64,000 nucleotides of DNA from assembly GCA_037349315.1 (NCBI GenBank), contig JBAIAC010000218.1, forward strand, positions 1,240,001-1,304,000, in the 5' to 3' direction. Position 1 is the first letter of the stretch. Every line of letters begins with the position of its first letter. Below, piece after piece: positions 47,859 through 57,490 of the stretch. The notes below the pieces were generated by a model that worked only from the letters and a program-made list of their open reading frames with translations, was not told the origin of the DNA and searched no databases. The position numbers and the translations under genes are program-made. Source of the DNA: Chelydra serpentina (Eukaryota; Chordata; Testudines; Chelydridae).

Positions 47859-48200
47859 GCTTGCTTGGGAGTCCCGACTAGCAGAGCCTGGAGAAGCCGT
47901 TGCTGCAGGGAGGAGAGTGAGAAGGAACAACTGAACCCGAGCTGTAGCTCAACTCCCTGTGCTGGGAGGCGAGCCAGGAACGGAGAGCACAGTGCTTGGC
48001 TGTGTGTGTGTGTGTGTGTGCGTGCTTACAGTCAAATGGCACAGCTCTGCAAAGCTGTCCAGGGAAACTGCCCTGCAAAATTTTCCAGGCTTGCAGGCCA
48101 TTGGCTGACTCCACCTTAGCTATAGAAAAGGAGCCCCTGCCAAATGCCTGATGACCCACCCTTTTTGAAATGATTAAAATAGTTGGAGCGGAGGGGAGGC
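47859..48200 (-). promoter_or_regulatory. CAVIN1: CAVIN1 5'UTR and probable promoter
   Basis: Reading the minus strand towards the ATG there is a CCAAT box (complement of 48100-48104), a TATA-like CTATAG near 48125-48120, a CA microsatellite (about 48000-48022) and then 5'UTR. Unlike the other two promoters here it has no CpG island. A pyrimidine tract ending in CTGCAG just before 47902 resembles a splice acceptor 44 nt before the ATG, so an upstream non-coding exon is possible. The transcription start cannot be fixed from sequence alone. Confidence 0.35.
48001..48022. repeat. (TG)n microsatellite
   Basis: About 20 bp of tgtgtg repeats in the presumed CAVIN1 5' region. Confidence 0.9.
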
Positions 48201-49869
48201 GATGGCTTTTGCATGCGAGCCCAGGCACGGCTCACGGAGGAATGTGGAGCTCCAAAACTCCCAACAGCCTCCTCTTTGCCATTCGTTCAAAGGCATTCGG
48301 TGCAAAACGGCAAGGAATCTGGCCGAGAGGAAAAAACAAAACACTGCTGTCAGCTGCCCGGGATGCTGCTAGACAGAAACAAGCCCCTTCTGGGCACAGC
48401 TGTGTACATGAAAGGCTGAAACGACTGCACATAGAAGTACAGGAATGCGGCTGGAACATTCAAACCCCTTTGCCTCCAGTCAGTATTGCTTTGCAGGTCT
48501 GTGCCCAGCGAGTTGTCAATATTTTAGAGAGGCTTATACTCCCTATCGACTAGCTGTGGCATGTCCCTTTGGAGCATTCATGAGATTGAATTGCACACAC
48601 TTGTCTATGTATATTTACATACATGTGGACCCACACACAGGCAAGTACATACGTGAGATGGGGTGTTGACATGTTACTACTGCATCTGTGCTCATCTCTG
48701 GGTGCAGATTTAACTAAAAGGAGTAAATCTAACCCCGAGAGCGTGCAGTGAAATGGCCGGGCACTCCCACCGGAGAACACCCAGCTCCGCTCTGCAGGCC
48801 CCTGTTCATCGCCAGGGTCCACGTGCCGGAAGCACTGCCCAAAGGGGAGATGGTGCATTCCACACTGCTGATTATGTGTGGTAACGATGCATTACATCAC
48901 GCGGGGATCCTGCTCATTGCTGGGCTGAAGATCGAGGAGGAGCAGCCCCCGTCATGAGGAGCTTTCAAGTTAAATATGAATCAAAAAATGGTTCCCAGGC
49001 CTGTTTCTTGCCTTGGCTTTTGTTTATGGCCATAGGCTCACCTGCAAGATGGCTTGGGTAGAATGTTTGAGCGCAGTGGCTGACGCATGCCTGCTACCGG
49101 CCAGGAGGCTGATGCGAAGGAGGAAAGCGTAGGATGTGCAGGGATGACTCCCAGCTGAGACCAGCTCACCATTTGGCCCTACTGGCTCAGCCGAAGGGAA
49201 GCAACCCCCACCAGCAACAACTCGAGTGCTTGGCCGGGAGGAGCTGGTTCTAGGCTCAGCTGGAAGAGCTTCTGCCAGACCTCAAGGGTCATGGCTGGAA
49301 TCTCATCGAGGGTCTTGGATTATCGGGGCGCACTCTCGTCTCAGGAGAGGGGATCCTGCAGCTGGGGGGCAGCCCTGTATCTGGCCACAGGTTGGCAAAC
49401 AAGATGGGCCCCTCACAGTGTTCCAGTCAGGTGGTCTCGAGCCCACGTTAGGACCGTCTTGGATGTTTCGTCATGTACAAGCTGGGGACCCCGCCCTCCA
49501 CAAGGATATCTATGGCGACTGTCAGCACTTCCCTGCCCCCGTGCTCCTGGTCGTGTGACAGGCTTGCTTGTTAACGCTGCTGGGTATTGATTTAGATTTG
49601 CATGCCCCGTCTGAAGCCCACAACACACTTTTTATGTCACAGGCTAGAAATGGTGTAATTTGTTCTACACTGGTGTTTCTCAAAGAATTGGCTTTCCCCC
49701 TCCTGAGGATTAACCCCGGCCCCCCTTTTAAGTGTTCGCAGCTGATGAGCCAGTGCTTCATGCACACGCACACAGACACACAAAATTAATTCCGGCCACA
49801 GCACACTGTGGCTCTGCAGCTGTTATTCACATAAGATCAATTTCAGAGCAGAGCTGCTCTCTAGGATGC

Positions 49870-50075
49870 ATGCTGCAGTGGTGAACACACAGCACTGGAA
49901 GTCAGCAGATCTTTGTTCTCTTTCTAGTTCTATTATTAATTCACTGCGGGACTTTGGCCAAGTGACTTCTCTCTGTGCCTCAGTCTTCCTGTCTGTAATA
50001 TTGGAATAACTATTCTGAACTCACAGGGGGTTGAACCTTTAAAGCTGGGTGGAAGGCTCTCAAGAAGATAAAGGT
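49870..50075 (+). mobile_element. MIR-type SINE
   Basis: Contains cactggaagtcagcagatct in the head, then gcgggactttggccaagtga, ctctctgtgcctcagtcttc and a tail ending in ggaaggctctcaagaagata. The order is that of MIR with its 3' extension. Confidence 0.75.
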
Positions 50076-50939
50076 ACAGGTCTATATTTTTGGTCGGCTG
50101 TTTTCTACAACAGACTAAGTGAGTTGTTCTGAACTCACTCTGCACGGAGCTGTCACGCCCTGATGAGCTGAACTGTGATGAACCGCTGTCTGGAACACAG
50201 CCCCTGCTCCCTCTCAGAGGGACATACCAGGATGGCCCAATAGGTGGCAACCTGAGTCTTCCCCTTTTGGACCTGAATGTCATTTGTTCTTTGAAGTTTC
50301 CACATCTCACTGGGTTTGACTGATTCTCTCTATTGCCCACCTGTTAATTTGATAGCATCGGTGCCAGCTTCTTTGTAGAAGACAGGTGGCCACATACAAA
50401 AAAACCAATTGCAATTGGCACATTTGCCCCTCTTGATGGTAGCTGAGGTAACAAGGCTAAGGACTGAGTGGGCCCTGGAGAATAAATTGCCCTTTCCTCC
50501 CCAGGAGAGCCTCTCTGGATTAAGGGGGGAGGTAAATTGGCAGGCAGTCACTGGGGGCGGAAGGGACACGCACTTCTGCAGCTGCTCATGTCTCTGTTCC
50601 ATGGAAACATGCCGTCCTGTCTCCTGGGCTGCTGTCGGTGTGGTGCATTTCAATAGCACAAATCGGTCCATCCTAGTATTTGATTCTCCCTGCTCTCTCC
50701 ATCTTCCCTGGGCAATTGGAGGGATCATGTCAGATACTTCGATACAAATTAAGACTAGAGCCGTGCCATTGTAACGCTCCTGCCTTTCCTATCAAACCAG
50801 GGCCCGGTCTCACTCACATGTGCTGTATCTATTAGGTTAGGCTGCTGGTGGGCTGAGACCACTGCCTATCATGCTGACCAATATTATCTCATCCTTTCCT
50901 TCCGCTCACCCATCAGTCTGCAGCCATTGGTTGGCCCTT

Positions 50940-51085
50940 GTTTCACACCTAGACGGGCAGCTCTTTGGGGCAGGAATCAGCTTTTTGTTCTGTGTTTGTG
51001 CAACTCTGAGTATGCTGGGGTCCCGGCCGTGCCTAGGGCTCCTAGAAACTGCCATCATTTAAATAATAATTAATCATAGTATAAT
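50940..51085 (+). mobile_element. SINE/LINE 3' tail fragment (amniote type)
   Basis: Contains gcagctctttggggcaggaa, tttttgttctgtgtttgtgc and gggctcctagaaactgcc followed by taataattaat. This is the common tail ending in AAT-rich repeats found across turtles and birds. Confidence 0.6.
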
Positions 51086-52189
51086 TTGTCTCCCCGACAC
51101 AGAGCTCAGCACCTTGGCAGGCTGCATTGGGTGATGCACAGCTCAGCTTGGCTGCGTACAACCCAGCCAGGCGATTTCAAAAGAGAGGTGTTGCTAAAGA
51201 ACTAAAAGTGGAGACACTGGACAATACAGGGTGCAACTTGAAACAAAACAAGGGACTACAATATACCCCGGGCTCCCTTTCATATAGAGTCAGCTACAAG
51301 CACGGGATAATAGGGAAGGACTGATCTGGTATCTTGGCACTGAACTCTAACTAGAGAAGCTGGATTTTGCTCCAGTGTATCTTCCAGGGGTCAGGAAAGC
51401 AGCTTCGAGGAGGTGATATATCCCTCCACAATGTCTATTGAGTTACACCTCTTCCGGCCTCCGGTAATGTTTGACTTCCCCACAGCTGCCTATACTCTTT
51501 TCTATCCCTACTGTTGCAGAGTGTGGCAATTAGTGGTTTCCTCCCCAGAGTGGCTGCATGTAAGTAGTGCTGTGCATATTTTGTGAATTGCTTCAGGATG
51601 AAGTGTGCACCAAATTCATCCACTGGAATCAATTACTTTCTGTGGCAATTAGCATAGATGATAAGTAATTAACAAAAGCAGGTAAAGATTCAACGGTTCC
51701 ATGATTAGATTTGACATATTTTCCATAGTGCAAAAGCCCCTCTTTAAACTTAAACCTTTAAACTGGAATAAAGAGCCAATGTTTACCAAAAGGCTGTCAA
51801 TAAGCAGAATATGTACTTAGCAGTTAAGTGTATTTTAACTAAGTTCATTTCTTTTGTCGGGCTTGGCTTCCTTCCTAGGAAATCATGTTTCCACTTAACA
51901 ATCTAATAGCAGAGGAAATTATGAACTCTTACTTGGAGGGAGGTTTCATGTATGTCAGATTTCCACATTATGCTAATCTCTGTGTGGAGATTAATCTGGC
52001 TGTTGCGGGGTGGAATTGCTTGGATTCAAAGCAAGGAGCCTGATTATCCTCTCACTGTCACCAGTGCAGCTTCATTGAGTGCAGCAGAATGACGCCTGTT
52101 TGACATCACTGTGCATGAAAAGAGAAGCAGACCTAGAGGGTATGAGGTTGCTGAACTGGGTTTTATTCTTGTGTCAGTCAAAGGGGCTA

Positions 52190-52620
52190 GGCAGTGGTGG
52201 GCAACCTGCAGCCAGTCACGGAGTAGAAAGGAGGTATTAGATCTCCTGGGCCTGCGGGAGAGAAACAGCTGTGCTATGGACAGCTATGGACCAGTTGTAG
52301 AAAAGTGGACATCTACAAAAAGATTGCCCAGGGATGTAGGCGAAGGGGTATGACAAGGATCCCCAGCAGTTCTGCATGAAAGCGAAGGAGCTGTGGTGGG
52401 CATACCACAAGGCCAGGAAGGGCAGCAGTCAGTCTGGTGCTGAGCCACAGACCTGCCACTTTTACAACAAACTGCATGCCCTACTTGGCCGAGACCACCT
52501 CCGGTATCCTGCTAACCACTGTGGATGCTGCTGCTGAGCCCGAGACAGAGAATCCTGCCATGAACAGTGAGGAGGAGGTGTAAGAAGAGGAGGAGGAGGA
52601 GAGACACGTGGCAGGGGTAG
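52190..52620 (+). pseudogene. Myb/SANT-like transposon protein fossil (Harbinger-associated type)
   Basis: In the plus strand, residues encoded at 52346-52490 read GYDKDPQQFCMKAKELWWAY, then HKARKG and AEPQTCHFYNKLHALLG. Together with an upstream RKEVLDLLGLRERNS (other frame, near 52229) they match the trihelix Myb/SANT-like proteins carried by PIF/Harbinger-type transposons, whose consensus has QCRVKxKELRQAYxKARE at this point. Downstream, after a one-base shift, comes TTVDAAAEPETENPAMNSEE and a stop, the usual acidic tail. At least two frameshifts break it. The assignment is from memory of this family; boundaries are approximate. Confidence 0.65.
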
Positions 52621-52920
52621 GTCCAGCTATGTCACCATACAGGACCTGTGCGAGATTCCACTGACGTCTAGCCATAAGCCAGTCCCGCCAGCCAAGCATT
52701 GCTTTACCATTAACACATGCCTCCAGCTGGCTGTCTCCTTTATGTACACTTGGTGCCACATCTGTGCGAATTGCAGAGTACTGCTCCACATGAACTTTTC
52801 AGACAACACACTGAAGTTCTGATACAACGTGATGACAACATGACAAAACATAAAAGTACTATGACATTTCTAATTTAACACACCAGCTTTTGGCATGATG
52901 CAGTGGTGCTGTGAAGATAT

Positions 52921-53319
52921 GTTGCTGCAACGTGGTCATATGTTGGTGCGACATCGTACATTGGTGCGATGTGGTGACACGTTGGTGCAACATGGTGATA
53001 TGTTGGTATGACATTGTATGTTGGTGCGACATTGTACATTGGTGCGATGTGGTGATACGTTGGTGCGACGTGGTGATATCTTGGTGTGATGTCCTACGTT
53101 GGTGCGACGTGGTGATACGTTGGTGCGACATAGTGATATGTTGGCGTGACCTCGTATGTCGGTGAGACGTAGTGATATGTTGGTGCGATGTGGTGATAGA
53201 TTGGTGTGACGTCGTACGTCGGTGTGATGTAGTGATAAGCTGGTGCGACGTGGTGATAGGTTGGCGTGACGTCGTACGTCGGTGCGACGTGGTGATACGT
53301 TGGTGCGACGTGGTGATGC
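52921..53319. repeat. Higher-order minisatellite, 21/21/18-bp units (60-bp period)
   Basis: Twenty units cover exactly 399 bp: thirteen of 21 bp (type gttggtgcgacgtggtgata plus c) and seven of 18 bp (type gttggcgtgacgtcgtac). From the sixth unit on they follow a 21-21-18 order, with one break where two 18-bp units adjoin. Since all lengths are multiples of three, both strands carry long ORFs (for example minus 53398-52859) made of seven- and six-residue repeats such as ITTSHQR. These have no family match. Several 18-bp units contain TGACGTC. It lies about 300-450 bp upstream of the ATP6V0A1 CpG promoter. Confidence 0.95.
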
Positions 53320-53422
53320 TCTCATGCCAGGCGCTGCCGCTGGGTGGCACTAGGAGAGGCGATAGTGCTCCGCGAAGCCATATTTGAGTCCAATACACTG
53401 AAGTGCAGGACCTGCTATGTCA

Positions 53423-53716
53423 TGACGTCATCGTATTGCATCAAAACACCTTTGTGTTCCATGGTGACGTCAGCAGGTTGTGCCGTGATGACATCGCATC
53501 GTGATGTGACGTCAGGTGTTGTGGACATGGTGCGGGTGACACTGGCCCTGCCCTAAGGAGGGTCTGTGCCCGCCGCCCCCATTCCGGGCACTTCCGGTCG
53601 GAGGGGCCCAGCCGGCCGAAGGGAAAGAAGATGGCCGCCGGGCCGTCGCTAGGAGACGCCGTCGCGTGATCCGGCGCTGCGGCGGAGGGAGGACGTTTGC
53701 GTGTGCGGTGACGTCA
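53423..53716 (+). promoter_or_regulatory. Four perfect CRE sites upstream of ATP6V0A1
   Basis: The full palindrome TGACGTCA occurs at 53423-53430, 53465-53472, 53507-53514 and 53709-53716. The spacing of the first three is 42 bp each. TGACGTCA is the consensus for CREB/ATF factors. The last site is within about 70 bp of the exon 1 donor and could lie in the 5'UTR; the first three are about 270-360 bp upstream of it. Confidence 0.85.
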
Positions 53717-53786
53717 GGCGGGGGTGGGGCCGGGGCGGCTCAGCTAATACTGCGGCGGCCGCGGTAGGGGCTGGAGGGGGCTGCAG
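53580..53786 (+). other. ATP6V0A1: ATP6V0A1 promoter and non-coding exon 1
   Basis: A CpG-rich block contains an ETS/GABP-type site (CACTTCCGG, 53589-53597), a YY1-like aagatggccgcc (about 53628-53639) and GC boxes (gggtggggccggggcggct, about 53724). It ends at a strong donor CTGCAG|GTAAGG (53786/53787). The first coding exon starts with its own 5'UTR part at 55765, so this is the expected separate 5'UTR exon. Transcription probably begins between about 53600 and 53740; there is no TATA box. If it starts before 53631, a 12-codon upstream ORF (ATG at 53631, stop at about 53667) would precede the main start. Confidence 0.65.
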
Positions 53787-55764
53787 GTAAGGGGGGGGGT
53801 CGGTTCCGCTGCGGCAGCTGGCGGTGAGCAGTGGGGGCGGGGCAGGCTGGCGGGTGGGATGCTGCCCCCCCGGGGGGTGGGCTCAGGGCGCTTGGGGGGC
53901 GGGGTCCCCTCCAGGAGAGGCCCCCAGTTGTAGGGAGGGGGCGGTTGTGGTGGAGCTCAGCCCTCAGGCTGCCCCCCCTTGATTTCTCGTCTGCCCCGCT
54001 GGGGGGGGAGGGGTCAGGGCGCTTGGGGGGCGGGGTTCCCTCCAGGAGAGGCCATGGGGGGCCCCCAGTTGTGGGGGCGCTTGGGGGGCGGGGTTCCCTC
54101 CAGGAGAGGCCATGGGGGGCCCCCAGTTGTGGGGGCGCTTGGGGTGGAGCTCAGCCCGCCCCCCCCCCCCCCCCGATTTCCCGTCTGCCCCGCGGGGGGG
54201 GGGGGGCTGCTAAATAATCGGTGTCCGTCGCTGCCCCCTTGGCCTGGCATTGATGATCCCTCGGAGCCTCCCGAGTCTCGTTCCGTGTCCCTGAAACGCC
54301 CTTCCCTGCACCCCGGGGCCCCGGGGCCAGCGCTGGGCATCTGCGGCCTTTCGGGAGCCGCCGGCTCGGCTCGGCTTCTGCCTTCCCAGGCTCCATCTTT
54401 TTTGCGCATCCACAGCAGCGTCTAATAAGCGGATTGTTTGTGGTCACGTCTAAACGTGGTTCCCTTTGATGTTCACACCATGCTGCTTTGTGGGGTTCTT
54501 ATTTGATTTAGCTGCGAAGACAGATTTTATCCTTCTAGTTTGCAGAAGTGTGGTGTTAGGTGTATTGTTTCCATTTAAAAAACGTTGAATAAACCCAGAA
54601 GCAAACAAGTCATCCAGTCAGTTTCAAGGCTTGTTGGTCGCTAGATTTCAAAACGGAAATACAGTGTTTGTGGATGGATTTTTAATTACATGCTCATGTT
54701 CACACAGCAGCTGGGCACAGATACAATAATTACAAACAACACCTGTGGCCACAGAGAGAGACTGTGTCTACCAGCAGCTAATTCCACTCAGCAATGTGAA
54801 GCCAGAAATCAGGGTGGCTAGAACTGAAATAAAGTGTCATTCATTTAGATGTTGGTCTAATGGGCTCAGCTAATTTGAGCTAATACAAATTCAGGACCAT
54901 TGATAGTGCCCACTTCTCTTGTGTGGTATTTCTTGTGTTTTAAAACCTGTGTTGAGTGAAGCACTACCCTGCTTGTTATGATAATTTGACAGGCTGTAGT
55001 TTTAAGGTGGGGCAGGGTAGAAATATAAAATATAGCAGCTGAATGAAGAGAAAAGCAAAATAATGTGTTCTCTGCCCCAACAGTGATGCACTATAACTCA
55101 ATATGCAGTGTGCTGCATTTTCTGAACTGCACTAGTGTTGTGTGATGGTAATGCTCTTCTCTTCATGGGAGAGCTCTTCCCTGCCAGTTCAGGGATGCTG
55201 TCAGCTGAAAGTCGGCTGCTTCCAGGGTGACATTTCAGTAGGCAGCCTTCGGCCTTTAGATACCACGTGAGTTGGGTTGCCTCTGAGAGCTGCACTCTAA
55301 GTACAGGGCTTAAAGCAGAAAGAGACAGCCCTGGAAGAGCAGAGTTCTTAGATTGCTGAAGAAGAAAGTTAACGCACTACAAACAATTCTATCTGTGGTG
55401 CTTTGCAGGCCATGTGATGTGGCAGGTTTCCCCTCCCTTGTGCCCCGGGGTCACTGAGTAAGATCTATCATGATTCACCGAGGTGTTTCCTTAGAAAGTT
55501 ATGAAATAACCTTTAATCAGAAGGTGCTGAAGAGCTACTTGACCTCTCAAACATCTTATGAAAGAATCATCACTTCCTCTTGTATTATTTTTGTCAAAAT
55601 ATTTGCATGCAGTGTATAGGATTATTCCATGGGACTGTGTTTTATACTTTTTCTCCTCTGACTATAGGAGGCAAATTGTCCTTTCACAAATGTGCCTGTA
55701 CAGGGGAGACTGTGGGATTCAGACTCTGCTGTACATTCTCAGGCCTGCAACCTTTTTATTTTAG
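53787..55764 (+). other. ATP6V0A1: ATP6V0A1 intron 1
   Basis: The intron runs from GTAAGG to TTTTATTTTAG. Its first 650 bp are CpG- and G-rich with a 58-bp minisatellite; the rest is AT-richer unique sequence without recognised elements. The overlapping ORFs at 53831-54447 follow from the repeat. Confidence 0.85.
53890..54150. repeat. G-rich minisatellite, 58-bp unit
   Basis: The motif gcttggggggcggggttccc starts at 54021 and 54079 and a third copy begins at 54137, an exact 58-bp period; the first two copies include ctccaggagaggccatgggg. A diverged copy lies at about 53890-53935. Runs of five to nine G make quadruplexes likely. It is at the start of ATP6V0A1 intron 1. Confidence 0.92.
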
Positions 55765-55808
55765 GGTTAACATTCCACTCCCGGTTTGACCGACACTTGG
55801 CTTTCATC

Positions 55809-55925
55809 ATGGGGGAGCTTTTCCGAAGTGAGGAGATGACCCTGGCCCAGCTTTTCCTCCAGTCGGAAGCTGCATACTGTTGTGTCAGCGAGTTAGGAGA
55901 GCTTGGGAAGGTTCAGTTTCGTGAT
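55809..55925 (+). CDS. ATP6V0A1: ATP6V0A1 exon 2, residues 1-39 (V-ATPase subunit a1)
   Basis: The a1 subunit is the large V0 membrane subunit of the vacuolar proton pump; it forms the two proton half-channels with the c-ring. This exon begins at 55765 with 44 nt of 5'UTR after the acceptor TTTTAG, and the ATG at 55809-55811 has A at -3 and G at +4. The first residues, [20 protein letters not shown], followed by [19 protein letters not shown], are the conserved N-terminus of subunit a. The donor is GAT|GTAAGT (55925/55926), phase 0. Confidence 0.98.
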
Positions 55926-56245
55926 GTAAGTGCCTGCTTTCCGGTGTCAGTAAAATGCATCAGATCATTCAAATCCTGGCTGCTGTTTATATGGTCAAGT
56001 GTCATCATTCATCTTTGCTATCTCAGTGTCCACTTGTGCCACAGGCACATGTCTTCCAGCTAGTTACTTATGATTGTTGTGCGGCATGACCTACATTACT
56101 GATATCTGCTGTACACTTTCCTTGCATCATTCTTTAAAAACAAACCACCACTCACCAAAAAAAACCCCACACAACCCTGATAAGCTAATAATTATGATCC
56201 TTCCCATTTAAACATTCCTAAGGAAATGTGTGTTTCTGTTTGCAG

Positions 56246-56324
56246 TTGAACCCTGATGTGAATGTGTTCCAGCGTAAATTTGTTAACGAAGTCAGGAGAT
56301 GTGAGGAGATGGACCGGAAACTCA
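56246..56324 (+). CDS. ATP6V0A1: ATP6V0A1 exon 3, residues 40-66
   Basis: The acceptor TTTGCAG ends at 56245; 79 bp encode LNPDVNVFQRKFVNEVRRCE and EMDRKL plus the first base of the next codon. The donor is CTCA|GTATGT (56324/56325), phase 1. The sequence is part of the cytosolic N-terminal domain of subunit a, which contacts the peripheral stalks of V1. It matches mammalian a1 with essentially no change. The intron before it is only 320 bp. Confidence 0.98.
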
Positions 56325-56662
56325 GTATGTCCTTGCTTCACTTTGATGCATGCCTCTAATTCTATACTAGCTAAGTGTTGTGTTAGTGGTAAGGTAACAT
56401 TCGTTTCCCAGTAGGCTAGGCTGCTTTTGGAAAGATTTGTTTCATGTGGAGAAGAGAACTTGTGGATCTTTTAAAGCAGCTACACGAGCTGTATTCTGAT
56501 GGAGTTCTGCTACAGATAGGAGGGATGGTTGTGCGGGTGGGATACGCAGCTGCTGCTCAGGTGAGGGAATGGGGAATGTGAAGGTGCAGAGAGACTGATG
56601 CTGCAGTTTCTTGCTTTTGTTTCTCATAGTGATTCTCACCGTGAAACGTTTTCTGTCTTTAG

Positions 56663-56760
56663 GGTTTGTTGAGAAGGAGATTAAAAAAGCGAACATCCCA
56701 ATCCTGGACACCGGTGAGAACCCAGAGGTGCCCTTCCCACGTGACATGATCGATTTAGAG
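56663..56760 (+). CDS. ATP6V0A1: ATP6V0A1 exon 4, residues 66-98
   Basis: The acceptor TGTCTTTAG ends at 56662; 98 bp complete an arginine codon and encode FVEKEIKKANIPILDTGENP followed by EVPFPRDMIDLE. The donor is GAG|GTAACC (56760/56761), phase 0. Compared with human a1 I see only conservative changes (K for R in EIKK, L for M in PILD). This is still the cytosolic N-terminal domain. Confidence 0.98.
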
Positions 56761-56847
56761 GTAACCGTGTTTCATTAAGGCTGAACGAGTATCTGAGTCT
56801 AGATAGCAGAAGTTGTGCTAATTAGAATTTAGTAGTAAGAATATACG

Positions 56848-57100
56848 GGGTCAAATCCCCAGCTGTTTTAATTCAACAAAGCTCTATTGTCTTCAGTGTA
56901 GCTGCACCGATTTACACCAGCTGAGGATCCAACCCATAAACATTGTGGTGTTTGCATAGTTTGCTGTAACTTCAGTATATGTATGTATAATATGCAAATG
57001 AATCCTTCTTTTTAAAAATGAAGGACCAAATTTAGAACTCATGTAAACTGGTATGACTCCTCTAAATTGCTGGGGTTGCATCAGTTTATACTGCGTTGGA
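56848..57100. mobile_element. Palindromic miniature element remnants in intron 4
   Basis: Two remnants follow each other: 56848-56938 (ggggtcaaatccccagctgt to ccagctgaggatccaaccc) and 57025-57100 (ggaccaaatttagaactc onwards). They belong to the palindromic class seen at 36352-36478 and 44505-44590. Confidence 0.45.
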
Positions 57101-57361
57101 AGAGTTTTTAGAAGGCTTCCTCAATCCATAAAGAATATAATAATTAATCTTTCTATAGAGTAGCATTATAATAATCTGATGCTAATGTTTTAAGATGCAT
57201 TGTGAAGGAAACAGGCAGCATCTAGTAATTATGGGTAACCTGAATGCAGTTAGGAAATGATCTTGCACAGCACACTTTGAACTGTGTGTTTAATTAGGGC
57301 TAAATTGCATTTATTTTTAGGGTCACTTTACATTTTTTCCCCCTCTCATTTTCTTCCCCAG

Positions 57362-57490
57362 GCAAACTTTGAGAAAATTGAAAATGAGCTTAAAGAGATC
57401 AACACAAACCAGGAAGCTCTGAAGAGAAACTTCCTAGAGCTGACAGAATTAAAATTTATACTGCGCAAAACTCAGCAGTTTTTTGATGAG
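57362..57490 (+). CDS. ATP6V0A1: ATP6V0A1 exon 5, residues 99-141
   Basis: The acceptor TTCCCCAG ends at 57361; 129 bp encode ANFEKIENELKEINTNQEAL, then KRNFLELTELKFILRKTQQF and FDE, a helical coiled-coil stretch of the N-terminal domain. The donor GAG|GTCAGA (57490/57491) is weak at positions +3 to +6 compared with the other exons. In mammals the segment after FFDE is subject to alternative splicing of a small exon, which a weak donor could serve, but I found neither that exon nor the next constitutive one before the window end. Confidence 0.97.

Larger units (their letters stand above)
48201..52189. other. Intergenic region between CAVIN1 and ATP6V0A1
   Basis: No gene is recognisable. It contains two old SINE-like fragments (49870-50075 and 50940-51085) and otherwise unique sequence. 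Because the flanking genes are divergent, enhancers for either could lie here, but I cannot point to one. Confidence 0.5.

Noticed and set aside
47859..47930. N-terminal extension of CAVIN1 exon 1
   Set aside because: The frame is open upstream but has no ATG; the MADT start has a strong context and fits the family.
52859..53398. 179-codon minus ORF of TTSHQ repeats and plus-strand counterparts
   Set aside because: By-product of 18/21-bp units; no start context and no family.
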